A DNA stretch of 31,109 bases from contig NBIV01001013.1 in the NCBI GenBank assembly GCA_003194525.1, positions 1 to 31,109 on the forward strand. Reading direction: 5' to 3'. Below, piece after piece: positions 21,801 to 31,109 of the stretch. The notes beneath the pieces were generated by a model. It was not told the origin of the DNA. It saw only the letters and a list, made by a program, of their open reading frames with translations, and ran no database searches. The first letter of the stretch is position 1. Each line of letters starts with the position of its first letter. Made by a program: the position numbers and the translations under genes. This stretch comes from Gracilariopsis chorda (lineage: Eukaryota; Rhodophyta; Florideophyceae; Gracilariales; Gracilariaceae).

Positions 21801-23553
21801 ACAGGTGCAGAACGACATTCGTGCATACATGCGAGCGCGTGTGGTGGGCGCCGTCAATGCAGCTTGGAGACTTTTCGAGTTTCGACATGTTCACATCGTA
21901 CCAAAAGTAGAGCGACTGGCCATTCACTTGGAAGGAGAGCGCACATTTCTGCTGAGAGGTCCCAACCAGCTTCTTTCTGCATCACAGCCGTCTACAATGG
22001 AGAGATACTTTGCAAGGCCCGACGCATACGCAAACCTCGACTACCTTTCGTACTTTGAAAAAGTTCGATTGTATCGCACGCTTCCAGCCCGCGTGCTTAA
22101 CCAATACGACGGAGACAGCACCCAGGTGCCCACAGACGACTGCAATCCGCCCATGTACGTGATAGAGCGCACGGAAGACGAGCAGTGTGTTGCAAGGATC
22201 AGAGGTGTTTCACCGTCCGACATTGAGCTATTTGCTCTGCGCTTGCTGCTCATGAATCACGGCTCGAGCTCTTATGAAGACGCAAGGATTTCAACGGACA
22301 GCAGTATGGAACGTATCGTGAAACTGCGATTGTAAGCGGACTGCTCGCGGACGGATCTGAGTTTGATATTGCATTCCAAGAAGCAGTGCAGATATACAGC
22401 ACGCCCTCCGAACTACGACGTCTGTTGTCACACTATACCAACAAGGCGCAGACCCAGAAAAAATGGCCGTCGAAAACTGGGAGGCATTATGTAGGACATA
22501 CATACAGGAGATGAGCAGCAACGAAAGCAAGAAATGTATCGACGTGTGGTGGAGATCTCAGACCGGCATGGAGGACGACTGCTTCGCGATCACTTCTTCT
22601 ATCAACACCTACAGCAGGATCATACAGCATTGACTGAGGCGAATCGAGCTACAACAACTCGAGACGCACGAGTGGTGCGAAATTCGTCAACTTTGCAGTC
22701 AAGGTACGCCACCTTAAAACCTAGCCAAAGACAAGTCATTGAACCGTCATTGCCGCATTGTAACAACGACAGGCGCTGCAGGAGCGAACAAGCACTCCTG
22801 GAAACGTGTTCTTTGTGCAAGGATCCGCAGGAACCGGGAAGACATACGTGCTCAACCTCCTTCGTGATATCGTTGAGTCGGAAGGAATGCTCGCTGAAAT
22901 GACTGCTACATAATGCGGCAGCGCTGGATCTGTTTCCTGGTGAGCGCTTCACTCTTCCGTCAGCGACAACCGTGCAACCTGTTCGTGGACAGAACCCAGA
23001 GTCTGCCTTTGCCAGTTCTATTGTCCCCGAGTTTGCATATCAGTATGCGCCTACTGGAGTACCGCCTCATAACCTGGACTTGAAGATTGGTGTGCCAGTT
23101 ATGGTCATTCGGAACGTGCTGCATCCCGCTGTGGTCAACGCAAAGCCGTTCGTAGTCGTGCGTGTCGATCAATTTACGATGCAGGTGGCTCGATTCGACG
23201 AGAACAGACAGGTGCTCGAACGACAGCTCCTGCATCGTATCGACTTCGAGTTTTCTTTCGCGATATTGCATGATTCGAAGGCAGTTTCCCATTCTTCTCG
23301 CGTTTGCAGCTACCGTTCACAAAGGACAGGGAAAGACGTTGGATGGCTTGGTTGTGGATGTGCGATCCAACTTCTTCTGCGCTGGTCAGTTGTATGTCGC
23401 ATTGTCGCGCGTTCGAAGGAACGACCATGTGCTGCTCCTGCATGATCCGCAGCTTACACCTCGAATGCGCACACAATTCATCCCATGCCTGTTCCCATCG
23501 CCAACCCAGTGCTGCCTGAAGCTATTCAGTTCTGCATCCCTCCACAACCGTAA
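18810..23553 (+). pseudogene. Helitron Rep-helicase gene, unit 3 (broken)
   Basis: The gene is open from the ATG to TAG at 19359-19361, where unit 2 has GAG. Coding then resumes in the same frame through the acidic repeat, shifts by one base near 19552, and continues from 19562 through the zinc knuckle (19715-19756) into Rep. Other breaks are single-base losses near 20008, 20213, 21126 (at the codon that is TAG or CAG elsewhere, so its original state is unreadable), 21547, 22289 and 22434, and short losses near 22494 and 22594. Landmarks are the HUH triplet at 21338-21346, YxxxY at 21697-21711, Walker A at 22821-22844, shared TAAs at 22761 and 22911, and the terminal TAA at 23551-23553. Confidence 0.9.
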
Positions 23554-23657
23554 TCATATCTCTTGCATTCTTCTTTCATTGAATTAAACTACTTGCTTTT
23601 CTGCTTTTGCTTTCTCCACCCTCTTTTTTCCTCACCGCTGTTTATCACTCCTCCACC

Positions 23658-24822
23658 GCGGCGCCCAGCGCCGCCCGCGGCCGAAGGCCGTCTCCACTTG
23701 TCTCAACACCCCCCACTCTTAATGATTTACACATGTATGAGGGGGTGTTGTTGACTGACGGGAGGCGTTGCGCCAATAAACCGCCCTGTATGCCCCTCTA
23801 CGAGCATGCAAAACTGCCATTTGGCGCAACGCCTCCCTACCACTTAAAAAATTCAGCAGCAGCAGCAGCAGCAAAGCTTCCTGCTTACTGGCTGGCACTC
23901 CCATAATGACTGCAGTGCCATCCAGTTACACAAAGCAACGTGTCGCGCGTTCTCATCATTGGCTGGCACTGCAGTCAATTTAGGCACCTAATAGGCACCT
24001 AAACACAAATCCTACGGCTCCACATACTCTCGGCGTCGCGGCGCCCCGTGGTTCCACGAGCGCTATTGCGAGCGCAAGCGAGCAAAGTGCTCGGAGAGCC
24101 TCCGAATGCTACTAAACACAACAAGCTACAAAAACAACGCGGCGCGCAGCGCCGCCCACGGCCGAAGGCCGTTTCCACTTGTCTCTCCATTATAAGTATT
24201 TGTTCCTCTATGAGGGGGTTTCTTGATTGAATGGAGGCGTTGCGCCACAGAATGCTCTTGCACGCCCCCGTTTGCCCATGCAAATCGCCCATTTGGCGCA
24301 ACGCCTCCTACCATTTAAAAAATTCAGCAGCAGCAGCAGCAGCAAAGCTCCCTGCTTACTGGCTGGCACTCCTATAATGACTGCAGTTCCACCCAGTTAC
24401 ACAAAGCAACGTGTCGCGCTTTCTCATCATTGGCTGGCACTGCAGTCAACTTAGACACCTAAACACAAACCCTAATGGCTCCACATACTCTAGGCGCCGC
24501 GGCGCCCCGTGGTTCTACGAGGGCTATTGCGAGCGCAAGCGAGCAAAATGCTCGGAGAGCCTCCGAACGCTACGAAATACACAAAGCTACAAAAACCACG
24601 CGGCGTGCAGCGCCGCCCACGGCCGAAGGCCGTTTTCACTTGTCTCAACACCCCACTCTTAATGATTTACACATGTATGAGGGGGGTGTTGTTGACTGAC
24701 GGGAGGCGTTGCTTCACAAATTCGCTTTGCACGCCCCCGTTTGCGCATGCAAATCGCCCATTTGGCGCAACGCCTCCCCACCATTAAAAACATTCAGCAG
24801 CAGCAGCAGCAGCAAAGCGTTC
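23658..24822 (+). repeat. Spacer subrepeats A, B and partial C, unit 3
   Basis: Subrepeats start at 23658, 24139 and 24600. In B the G-run before TTGATTGAATGG has lost 'TG' and neighbouring bases (near 24217), damaging the GGGGTGTT half-arm that B otherwise keeps. The remaining hairpins are intact. Confidence 0.84.
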
Positions 24823-24952
24823 AGTTCATTAGCTGCTGCTGCTGCATGTTGACTGTGCAATGGCTGCTGAATGGCTTGCAATACAATCAAATTGTAGTGC
24901 CAGCCACTCAGCAGCAAAACCCCGCCTGTTCATTCCGACACGTGGCAAATTG

Positions 24953-25031
24953 CACTGCGCCAGTGCAGTGTATACTGAAGTTTCATTGCAGACATGCCTG
25001 CAACAGACGTATATACTGCACTGGCGCAGTG
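24953..25031. repeat. Long inverted repeat (cruciform-forming), unit 3
   Basis: The arms are at 24953-24975 and 25009-25031, identical to unit 1. Confidence 0.85.
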
Positions 25032-25181
25032 CCAAATGCATGTCGCTTGCTGACCCTAACCACTATTTTGCATCCCATTCAGGCTTGGCTAATAGCGCAG
25101 TGTCGTAACCTTTTGCTACTTTGGGCACTGTTTGCTGGCCTGGGACCTAGGCAAGGCCGAGCTCGTGTGCAGGTCGCCACA

Positions 25182-25238
25182 AGAGTAACCCACTAAGTAC
25201 CACGGATCTGGGAAAAGTCAGGTGCTCCTCTGTGGTAT
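25182..25238 (+). other. 5S-rRNA-like 3' segment, unit 3 spacer
   Basis: Same segment, matching unit 2. Confidence 0.25.
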
Positions 25239-25348
25239 ACTGGTCGTTTGACGGCGATCAGGAAGTCTGAGGGTTTACCGGACCTAATACCAGCTTGCTG
25301 TGCAGGGTCCGGGGCGGCCGCCGTGTCGTACCTCTTGGGGCCGGAAAG

Positions 25349-25362
25349 CACACTTCGGTGTG
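25349..25362 (+). other. CACAC-TTCG-GTGTG tetraloop hairpin, unit 3
   Basis: Identical to the unit 1 hairpin. Confidence 0.6.
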
Positions 25363-25501
25363 TGAGTAAAGGCAGACCAATCCTTACAACCGGACGCGGG
25401 TTAAACATCAAACGGCTTGAAAACCGGCTGGGCACACTCCGCCCGTCATAATCCAACAGGAGTGTGTCGAGAGTTCCTGTGCTGCACACGACTGCATCGG
25501 G

Positions 25502-25511
25502 TAAATATAAG
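25502..25511 (+). promoter_or_regulatory. TATA-like box upstream of the unit 4 gene
   Basis: TAAATATAAG, 190 bp upstream of the ATG at 25702. Confidence 0.4.
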
Positions 25512-25514
25512 CCT

Positions 25515-25552
25515 TGCAGCAATTTGTTTTTTTAATTGCTGCATGCGACTAG
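25515..25552 (+). other. Hairpin plus CTAG, candidate Helitron 3' end (unit 3/4 junction)
   Basis: The stem is at 25515-25543 and CTAG at 25549-25552. Confidence 0.42.
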
Positions 25553-25701
25553 GCCCGGTGGGTGCAAAGCAACAAACTGCAACCAGTTTTTCACTTTCAA
25601 CTTTGTGGTATATTGGAAATTATTCTGGAACTCTGGCAAAGTTTTTAACAGTTTACAAAAACATAGAATTGTTTTTTTTTTCCTTTTTCTGGTAAATTGA
25701 A

Positions 25702-28700
25702 ATGACGAGAAGAGGGCGACGTCTAAACTCTGGTGGCGTTCGATCTAACTCAGGAGGTGCCAGAGACAATTCTGGAGGTGCCAGGTTGAACGCAGGCGGT
25801 GCAAGGCAAAACGCTGGTGGTCGTCGCGTCGGCAGTGGTGGAGCACGGGCTGGAGCCTGGAAGACCCCGAAGAGCACCAGCTCTTCCAGCTCCAGATGAG
25901 TTGGGAGTAAATGAGAGCGGAGCACACGTTCAGGACCTATTGTTCCGTGGTTGAAGAAGACGAAATTACTCCTGCACCTACTTCGGTTTGCAGCAGCAGT
26001 TAGCACAAGCGCCGCTGGAGCCAGTGAGTCCGCTGCCACAGATCTACCAAACATCGTGCCCAATTCCTGGATTTCTGGAGTTTGTGAGAGGCCTTCCAAG
26101 TCACATTCCACCGCCTCCGATGCCTCCCCCTCTCCCACCGATGCCTGCAGAACAGATGCCTATTGCAATGGAATTGGAAGAGGATGAGATCATCCCTGCT
26201 CCCTCAACAGCCACCGCCATCAGAGCAGCCTGCTATGCCACAAGCTGAACAATAGGAAGAACAGATGCAGACCCGATGGAAAGTGGAAGACGATGAGATC
26301 ACCCCGGCTCCCTCACACCCGCCGCCGCAGCCTGCGTTGCCACAAGCTGAACAGGAAGAACAACAGATGTCCATTCCGATGGAGGTGGAAGCGGATGAGA
26401 TCACACCGGCTCCCTCACACCAAGCCGCAGCATCAGCCACAGCAACAGCTTGATATGACGGTCATGCACTGTGCTGGGCGTCCTGATCGAGGACTCTATC
26501 GCGTGTACTATGCGTGGGATTTCCGTGGCAGCTCAGGCGAGGAATGATCCGGCCATCCGTGCAAGCGTGCCGGAGTTTGAGACGCTTCCCACTGCAGGTC
26601 AAAGGCGATGCGGAAGATGCGGCGAACAACTCACACACGCTCTCCTCCTGCCCGTACGCGGACTGGACATTGAAAATACATAGCTGCAAGTATTGCGGCT
26701 GTGTTTTTGCTTGGCACAGAGGTCACTGGAGTGTGCTGTGGAATGAAAAAGAATGTCAGGATGGGGCGTCACGTTCCGCAGAAGGCATAGCAGTGAGTTG
26801 GTTCGCAGTCTTTATAGCCTGAGAGCCTTCCACAGCCATTTCCTCAACTTGAATACGCTCTTCGCGACGACGCAAGCGCTCATGGACATGTCGTATGTGA
26901 TGGGAGGCGGTCCCTCCTTTCTCAGACTTGAGGGCAACGCAGCTCTCGCTCTGCCCGCGCAGAACCAGAACAACACGCGCTATCAGCTTTCTGTGGGGTA
27001 CTCGTCCACCTTCCTTGGATCCCTCTCACTATGCGCGTGCCAATTTGCGTGCGTTCATTCAAGACATCAACGTACGAGACATCGTGCCCAAGTTGTACGA
27101 TGTGATCCAGCTCAAAGCCAGACGTGGTGCGTGAGCGGTACCGATCCATGCTTAGCACGCAACAACAACAACAAAATGCAGATACCGCCGTCGATATCAG
27201 CATGCAGGCAGCAGAAGAGGGAGTAGTCGTACGTGGTTACGAAGGAACCCGAAGTGCCACAAGTCAGTGGCTCCTCACGCAGGTGCTGGGCCTCTCCCTG
27301 AAGATGCTCCTGGTGGCGGGCCAACCATGATGAGAACGCTCGTCGTGGATCCAAACTGGCCTGTATCGAGTGGAGTCTCAAGTACCGCGCTTGGTAGAAG
27401 GAACCGTAACCGAAGAGCACGCTTGCAGTGACGAGCGCTGCTGCTGCTGGAGCACGAGCGGACTGCGAATGCCGCAAACAATGCGCAAGTGCGGTACCGA
27501 CTTCTAAAACCAGCATCCAAAACTTGCAGAGAAAGGGCACTTTCCCTCTTCTCTAACCGTACGGTGATCAGCACGAACCATTTGAACATCGGCTGTTCCT
27601 GGAGGCAAGGAACTCCACACAGCAAAGCTCAGATCTCAGCGTCAAACGAGTGGAAGCTCCGAAAGCTCACCTGGGCTCAGAATGCGAAGCGACGTTTGTA
27701 CTCAGACAACATCCTCCTCAACAGTGGACCGTTGATGCAGATGTGGATGCTCCGCACGCACACAAACATTGAGGACATGCGACTACGTTTCCTGGAGAGA
27801 GAACAACAGGCACGTATTGTACAAGAGCAAGAGATCCAGCAAGCACAGCAGCAAACAGGTCATGTGTCACCACCCCAGTTCGCGCAAATGGGACGCATAT
27901 TTCTGCCCGATGACTCGGTCAACTCAGCAGCTTACTGGAAGAACAAGCGCATGGATGTACAGGGCGATCGTAGCACGGAGAGGACCGCCTTCTCTGTTCA
28001 TTACAATCACCAATGAACATCTGGAGAGAGGACATCTAGCGCCTTGGTATGGATACCAGCAATCGGAGTGCATTTACGGCACAGAGTAACCGCCCTCGAC
28101 GTTTGACCGACCTGAATCTGATTGCAAGGGTGTACAACCAGTACGCAAACGACTTCATGAAGGACTTGGAGAAGAACTCGGAAGCAACATCTTCGGATTG
28201 AAGTGCCTGGGGCTTGCATCAAAGCTCGAGTTTCAGGAGCGCAATGTGCCTCATCACCACATGCTCGTGTGGCTCGAAGGAGGCGTGATTGAAGACGTTG
28301 ATGTGATCGACGAGCTGATTCGTGCAAAAACTTCCTCTTCCCGGTGAAGACGACGCGTTGCGTGCCCTCATTCGTTCCATGCACAGGCACCGCCACTCCA
28401 CCTATTGCCGGAATCGCGCTGGGCGTTGCAAGTTTGCATACGACCGCAACATGATTGTGCCGGAGACGTACATTGAAGAAGGAATGAATCGCGTGGTCTA
28501 CCGCAGAAGAAGGCAACATGACCTCAAGATAGTGCCGTACAACCCAACTCTGACCAAGAAGTACCGCTCTCATATCAACGTAGAGCGCACGCAAGGAGGG
28601 GGCGCAGTGGCTTATCTGATGAAGTACGCGTTTAAGCAGCCCAAAGCTCAGGAGGTGGTGCTCAATGTGAGTGATGCTAATGAGACAGGCACACACAACG

Positions 28701-30478
28701 AGCAGCAACAAGAGCCACAGGTGCAGAACGACATTCGTGCATACATGCGAGCGCGTGTGGTGGGCGCCGTCAATGCAGCTTGGAGACTTTTCGAGTTTCG
28801 ACATGTTCACATCGTACCAAAAGTAGAGCGACTGGCCATTCACTTGGAAGGAGAGCGCACATTTCTGCTGAGAGGTCCCAACCAGCTTCTTTCTGCATCA
28901 CAGCCGTCTACAATGGAGAGATACTTTGCAAGGCCCGACGCATACGCAAACCTCGACTACCTTTCGTACTTTGAAAAAGTTCGATTGTATCGCACGCTTC
29001 CAGCCCGCGTGCTAACCAATACGACGGAGACAGCACCCAGGTGCCCACAGACGACTGCAATCCGCCCATGTACGTGATAGAGCGCACGGAAGACGAGCAG
29101 TGTGTTGCAAGGATCAGAGGTGTTTCACCGTCCGACATTGAGCTATTTGCTCTGCGCTTGCCGCTCATGAATCACGGCTCGAGCTCTTATGAAGACGCAA
29201 GGAATTTCAACGGACAGCAGTATGGAACGTATCGTGAAACTGCGATTGTAAGCGGACTGCTCGCGGACGGATCTGAGTTTGATATTGCATTCCAAGAAGC
29301 AGTGCAGATATACAGCACGCCCTCCGAACTACGACGTCTGGTTGTCACACTATACCAACAAGGCGCAGACCCAGAAAAAATGGCCGTCGAAAACTGGGAG
29401 GCATTATGTAGTGACATACATACAGGAGATGAGCAGCAACGAAAGCAAGAAATGTATCGACGTGTGGTGGAGATCTCAGACCGGCATGGAGGACGACTGC
29501 TTCGCGATCACAGCTTCTTCTATCAACACCTACAGCAGGATCATACAGCATTGACTGAGGCGAATCGAGCTACAACAACTCGAGACGCACGAGTGGTGCG
29601 AAATTCGTCAACTTTGCAGTCAAGGTACGCCACCTTAAAACCTAGCCAAAGACAAGTCATTGAACCGTCATTGCCGCATTGTAACAACGACAGGCGCTGC
29701 AGGAGCGAACAAGCACTCCTGGAAACGTGTTCTTTGTGCAAGGATCCGCAGGAACCGGGAAGACATACGTGCTCAACCTCCTTCGTGATATCGTTGAGTC
29801 GGAAGGAATGCTCGCTGAAATGACTGCTACATAATGCGGCAGCGCTGGATCTGTTTCCTGGTGAGCGCTTCACTCTTCCGTCAGCGACAACCGTGCAACC
29901 TGTTCGTGGACAGAACCCAGAGTCTGCCTTTGCCAGTTCTATTGTCCCCGAGTTTGCATATCAGTATGCGCCTACTGGAGTACCGCCTCATAACCTGGAC
30001 TTGAAGATTGGTGTGCCAGTTATGGTCATTCGGAACGTGCTGCATCCCGCTGTGGTCAACGCAAAGCCGTTCGTAGTCGTGCGTGTCGATCAATTTACGA
30101 TGCAGGTGGCTCGATTCGACGAGAACAGACAGGTGCTCGAACGACAGCTCCTGCATCGTATCGACTTCGAGTTTTCTTTCGCGGATATTTGCATGATTCG
30201 AAGGCAGTTTCCCATTCTTCTCGCGTTTGCAGCTACCGTTCACAAAAGGACAGGGAAAGACGTTGGATGGCTTGGTTGTGGATGTGCGATCCAACTTCTT
30301 CTGCGCTGGTCAGTTGTATGTCGCATTGTCGCGCGTTCGAAGGAACGACCATGTGCTGCTCCTGCATGATCCGCAGCTTACACCCTCGAATGCGCACACA
30401 ATTCATCCCATGCCTGTTCCCATCGCCAACCCAGTGCTGCCTGAAGCTATTCAGTTCTGCATCCCTCCACAACCGTAA
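25702..30478 (+). pseudogene. Helitron Rep-helicase gene, unit 4 (broken, indel-rich 5' half)
   Basis: The first 2.6 kb carries many more one-base insertions than the other copies, for example near 25856, 25988, 26049, 26207, 26521, 26629, 26706, 26750, 27117, 27262, 27354, 27423, 27522 and 27963. From about 28330 the sequence is almost clean. Nonsense codons are TAG at 26253-26255 and TAG at 28037-28039, with the shared TAA at 29682 and 29832. The HUH triplet is at 28252-28260, an intact YxxxY at 28613-28627, and Walker A at 29742-29765. The abrupt change in indel density inside one copy looks more like uneven consensus quality than decay. That is inference. Confidence 0.9.
29014..29664 (+). 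CDS. Linker through the start of the helicase domain (unit 4 segment)
   Basis: This segment overlaps the linker above and carries it on through QQGADPEKMAVENWEALCSD and a charged helical stretch (MYRRVVEISDRHGGRLLRDH) to LKPSQRQVIE. The last block matches the 'LN.EQ' opening of PIF1-type helicases. The frame is lost at 29664, where units 1, 3 and 4 have one A fewer than units 0 and 2. It is the cleanest copy of this part of the gene. Confidence 0.85.
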
Positions 30479-30582
30479 TCATATCTCTTGCATTCTTCTT
30501 TCATTGAATTAAACTACTTGCTTTTCTGCTTTTGCTTTCTCCACCCTCTTTTTTCCTCACCGCTGTTTATCACTCCTCCACC

Positions 30583-31109
30583 GCGGCGCCCAGCGCCGCC
30601 CGCGGCCGAAGGCCGTCTCCACTTGTCTCAACACCCCCCACTCTTAATGATTTACACATGTATGAGGGGTGTTGTTGACTGACGGGAGGCGTTGCGCCAA
30701 TAAACCGCCCTGTATGCCCCTCTACGAGCATGCAAAACTGCCATTTGGCGCAACGCCTCCCTACCACTTAAAAAATTCAGCAGCAGCAGCAGCAGCAAAG
30801 CTTCCTGCTTACTGGCTGGCACTCCCATAATGACTGCAGTGCCATCCAGTTACACAAAGCAACGTGTCGCGCGTTCTCATCATTGGCTGGCACTGCAGTC
30901 AATTTAGGCACCTAATAGGCACCTAAACACAAATCCCTACGGCTCCACATACTCTCGCGTCGCGGGCGCCCGTGGTTCCACGAGCGCTATTGCGAGCGCA
31001 AGCGAGCAAAGTGCTCGGAGAGCCTCCGAATGCTACTAAACACAACAAGCTACAAAAACAACGCGGCGCGCAGCGCCGCCCACGGCCGAAGGCCGTTTCC
31101 ACTTGTCTC
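30583..31109 (+). repeat. Spacer subrepeat A and start of B, unit 4 (cut by window end)
   Basis: A runs from 30583 to 31062. B begins at 31063 and is cut at 31109, after its CGGCC-GAA-GGCCG hairpin. The array therefore continues beyond the window. Confidence 0.82.

Larger units (their letters stand above)
1..31109 (+). mobile_element. Tandem head-to-tail array of a Helitron rolling-circle transposon (five units)
   Basis: The same start-codon context recurs at 5006, 11897, 18810 and 25702, giving periods of 6891, 6913 and 6892 bp. A second anchor inside the Rep gene recurs at 1, 6847, 13739, 20654 and 27562. All copies point the same way, and sequence passes from one unit to the next without foreign DNA. 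The proteins carry the HUH/two-tyrosine Rep and PIF1-like helicase blocks that define Helitrons. Helitrons transpose by nicking one strand and rolling-circle synthesis, and failure to stop at the 3' end is a known route to head-to-tail copies. Unequal crossing-over could equally have expanded an initial dimer. True element ends cannot be fixed from inside a gap-free array. Confidence 0.93.

Noticed and set aside
28007..28843. Long open frame on the minus strand (278 codons), and a similar one at 12984-13667
   Set aside because: It is the antisense of the Rep coding region, has no recognisable domain, and its length follows from the codon bias of the + strand gene.

Overview
The window is a head-to-tail tandem array of one mobile element, a eukaryotic Helitron (rolling-circle transposon), with a period of about 6.85-6.92 kb. 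Five copies are visible: partial unit 0 (1-5005, gene cut at its 5' end), complete units 1 (5006-11896), 2 (11897-18809) and 3 (18810-25701), and partial unit 4 (25702-31109). All lie on the + strand and are nearly identical, and I see no host sequence between them. The family is clear from the protein: a Helitron_like_N region, an HUH nickase motif (PHHHMLVWL), a two-tyrosine motif (YLMKY), the usual Helitron linker, and PIF1-like helicase blocks (GSAGTGKT, a VHKGQGKTL motif V and a YVALSR motif VI). Helitrons of this type are eukaryotic. I cannot name the host.

Each unit has two parts. The first is a gene of about 4.75 kb that would encode roughly 1,580 residues. In order it holds an Arg/Gly heptad repeat, an acidic/Pro repeat, a CCHC zinc knuckle with a second Cys cluster, Rep, the linker and the helicase. 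The second is a non-coding spacer of about 2.1 kb. The spacer carries two and a half copies of a 440-480 bp subrepeat full of perfect hairpins and (CAG)6 tracts, a CAG/CTG inverted block, a 79-bp cruciform-like inverted repeat, a short 5S-rRNA-like stretch, a TATA-like box, and a 10-bp-stem hairpin followed by CTAG, which resembles a Helitron 3' end.

No copy is open from end to end. There are two kinds of damage. Shared lesions must predate the spread of the array: every helicase lacks the block between motif I and the region before motif V (motifs II-IV), with the same junction, and every copy has the same TAA upstream of motif I. Private lesions are mostly one-base gains or losses in short runs. 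They differ from unit to unit and could be uncorrected long-read errors. Between copies, most of the Rep and linker reading frame is covered intact at least once, whereas the helicase defect is present in all five. The array therefore looks like amplification of one helicase-deleted Helitron derivative.

Units 0 and 2 share several base states that differ from those in units 1, 3 and 4, so the array is an interleaved mix of at least two subtypes and not one molecule read repeatedly. No host gene, rRNA operon, complete tRNA or CRISPR array was recognised.
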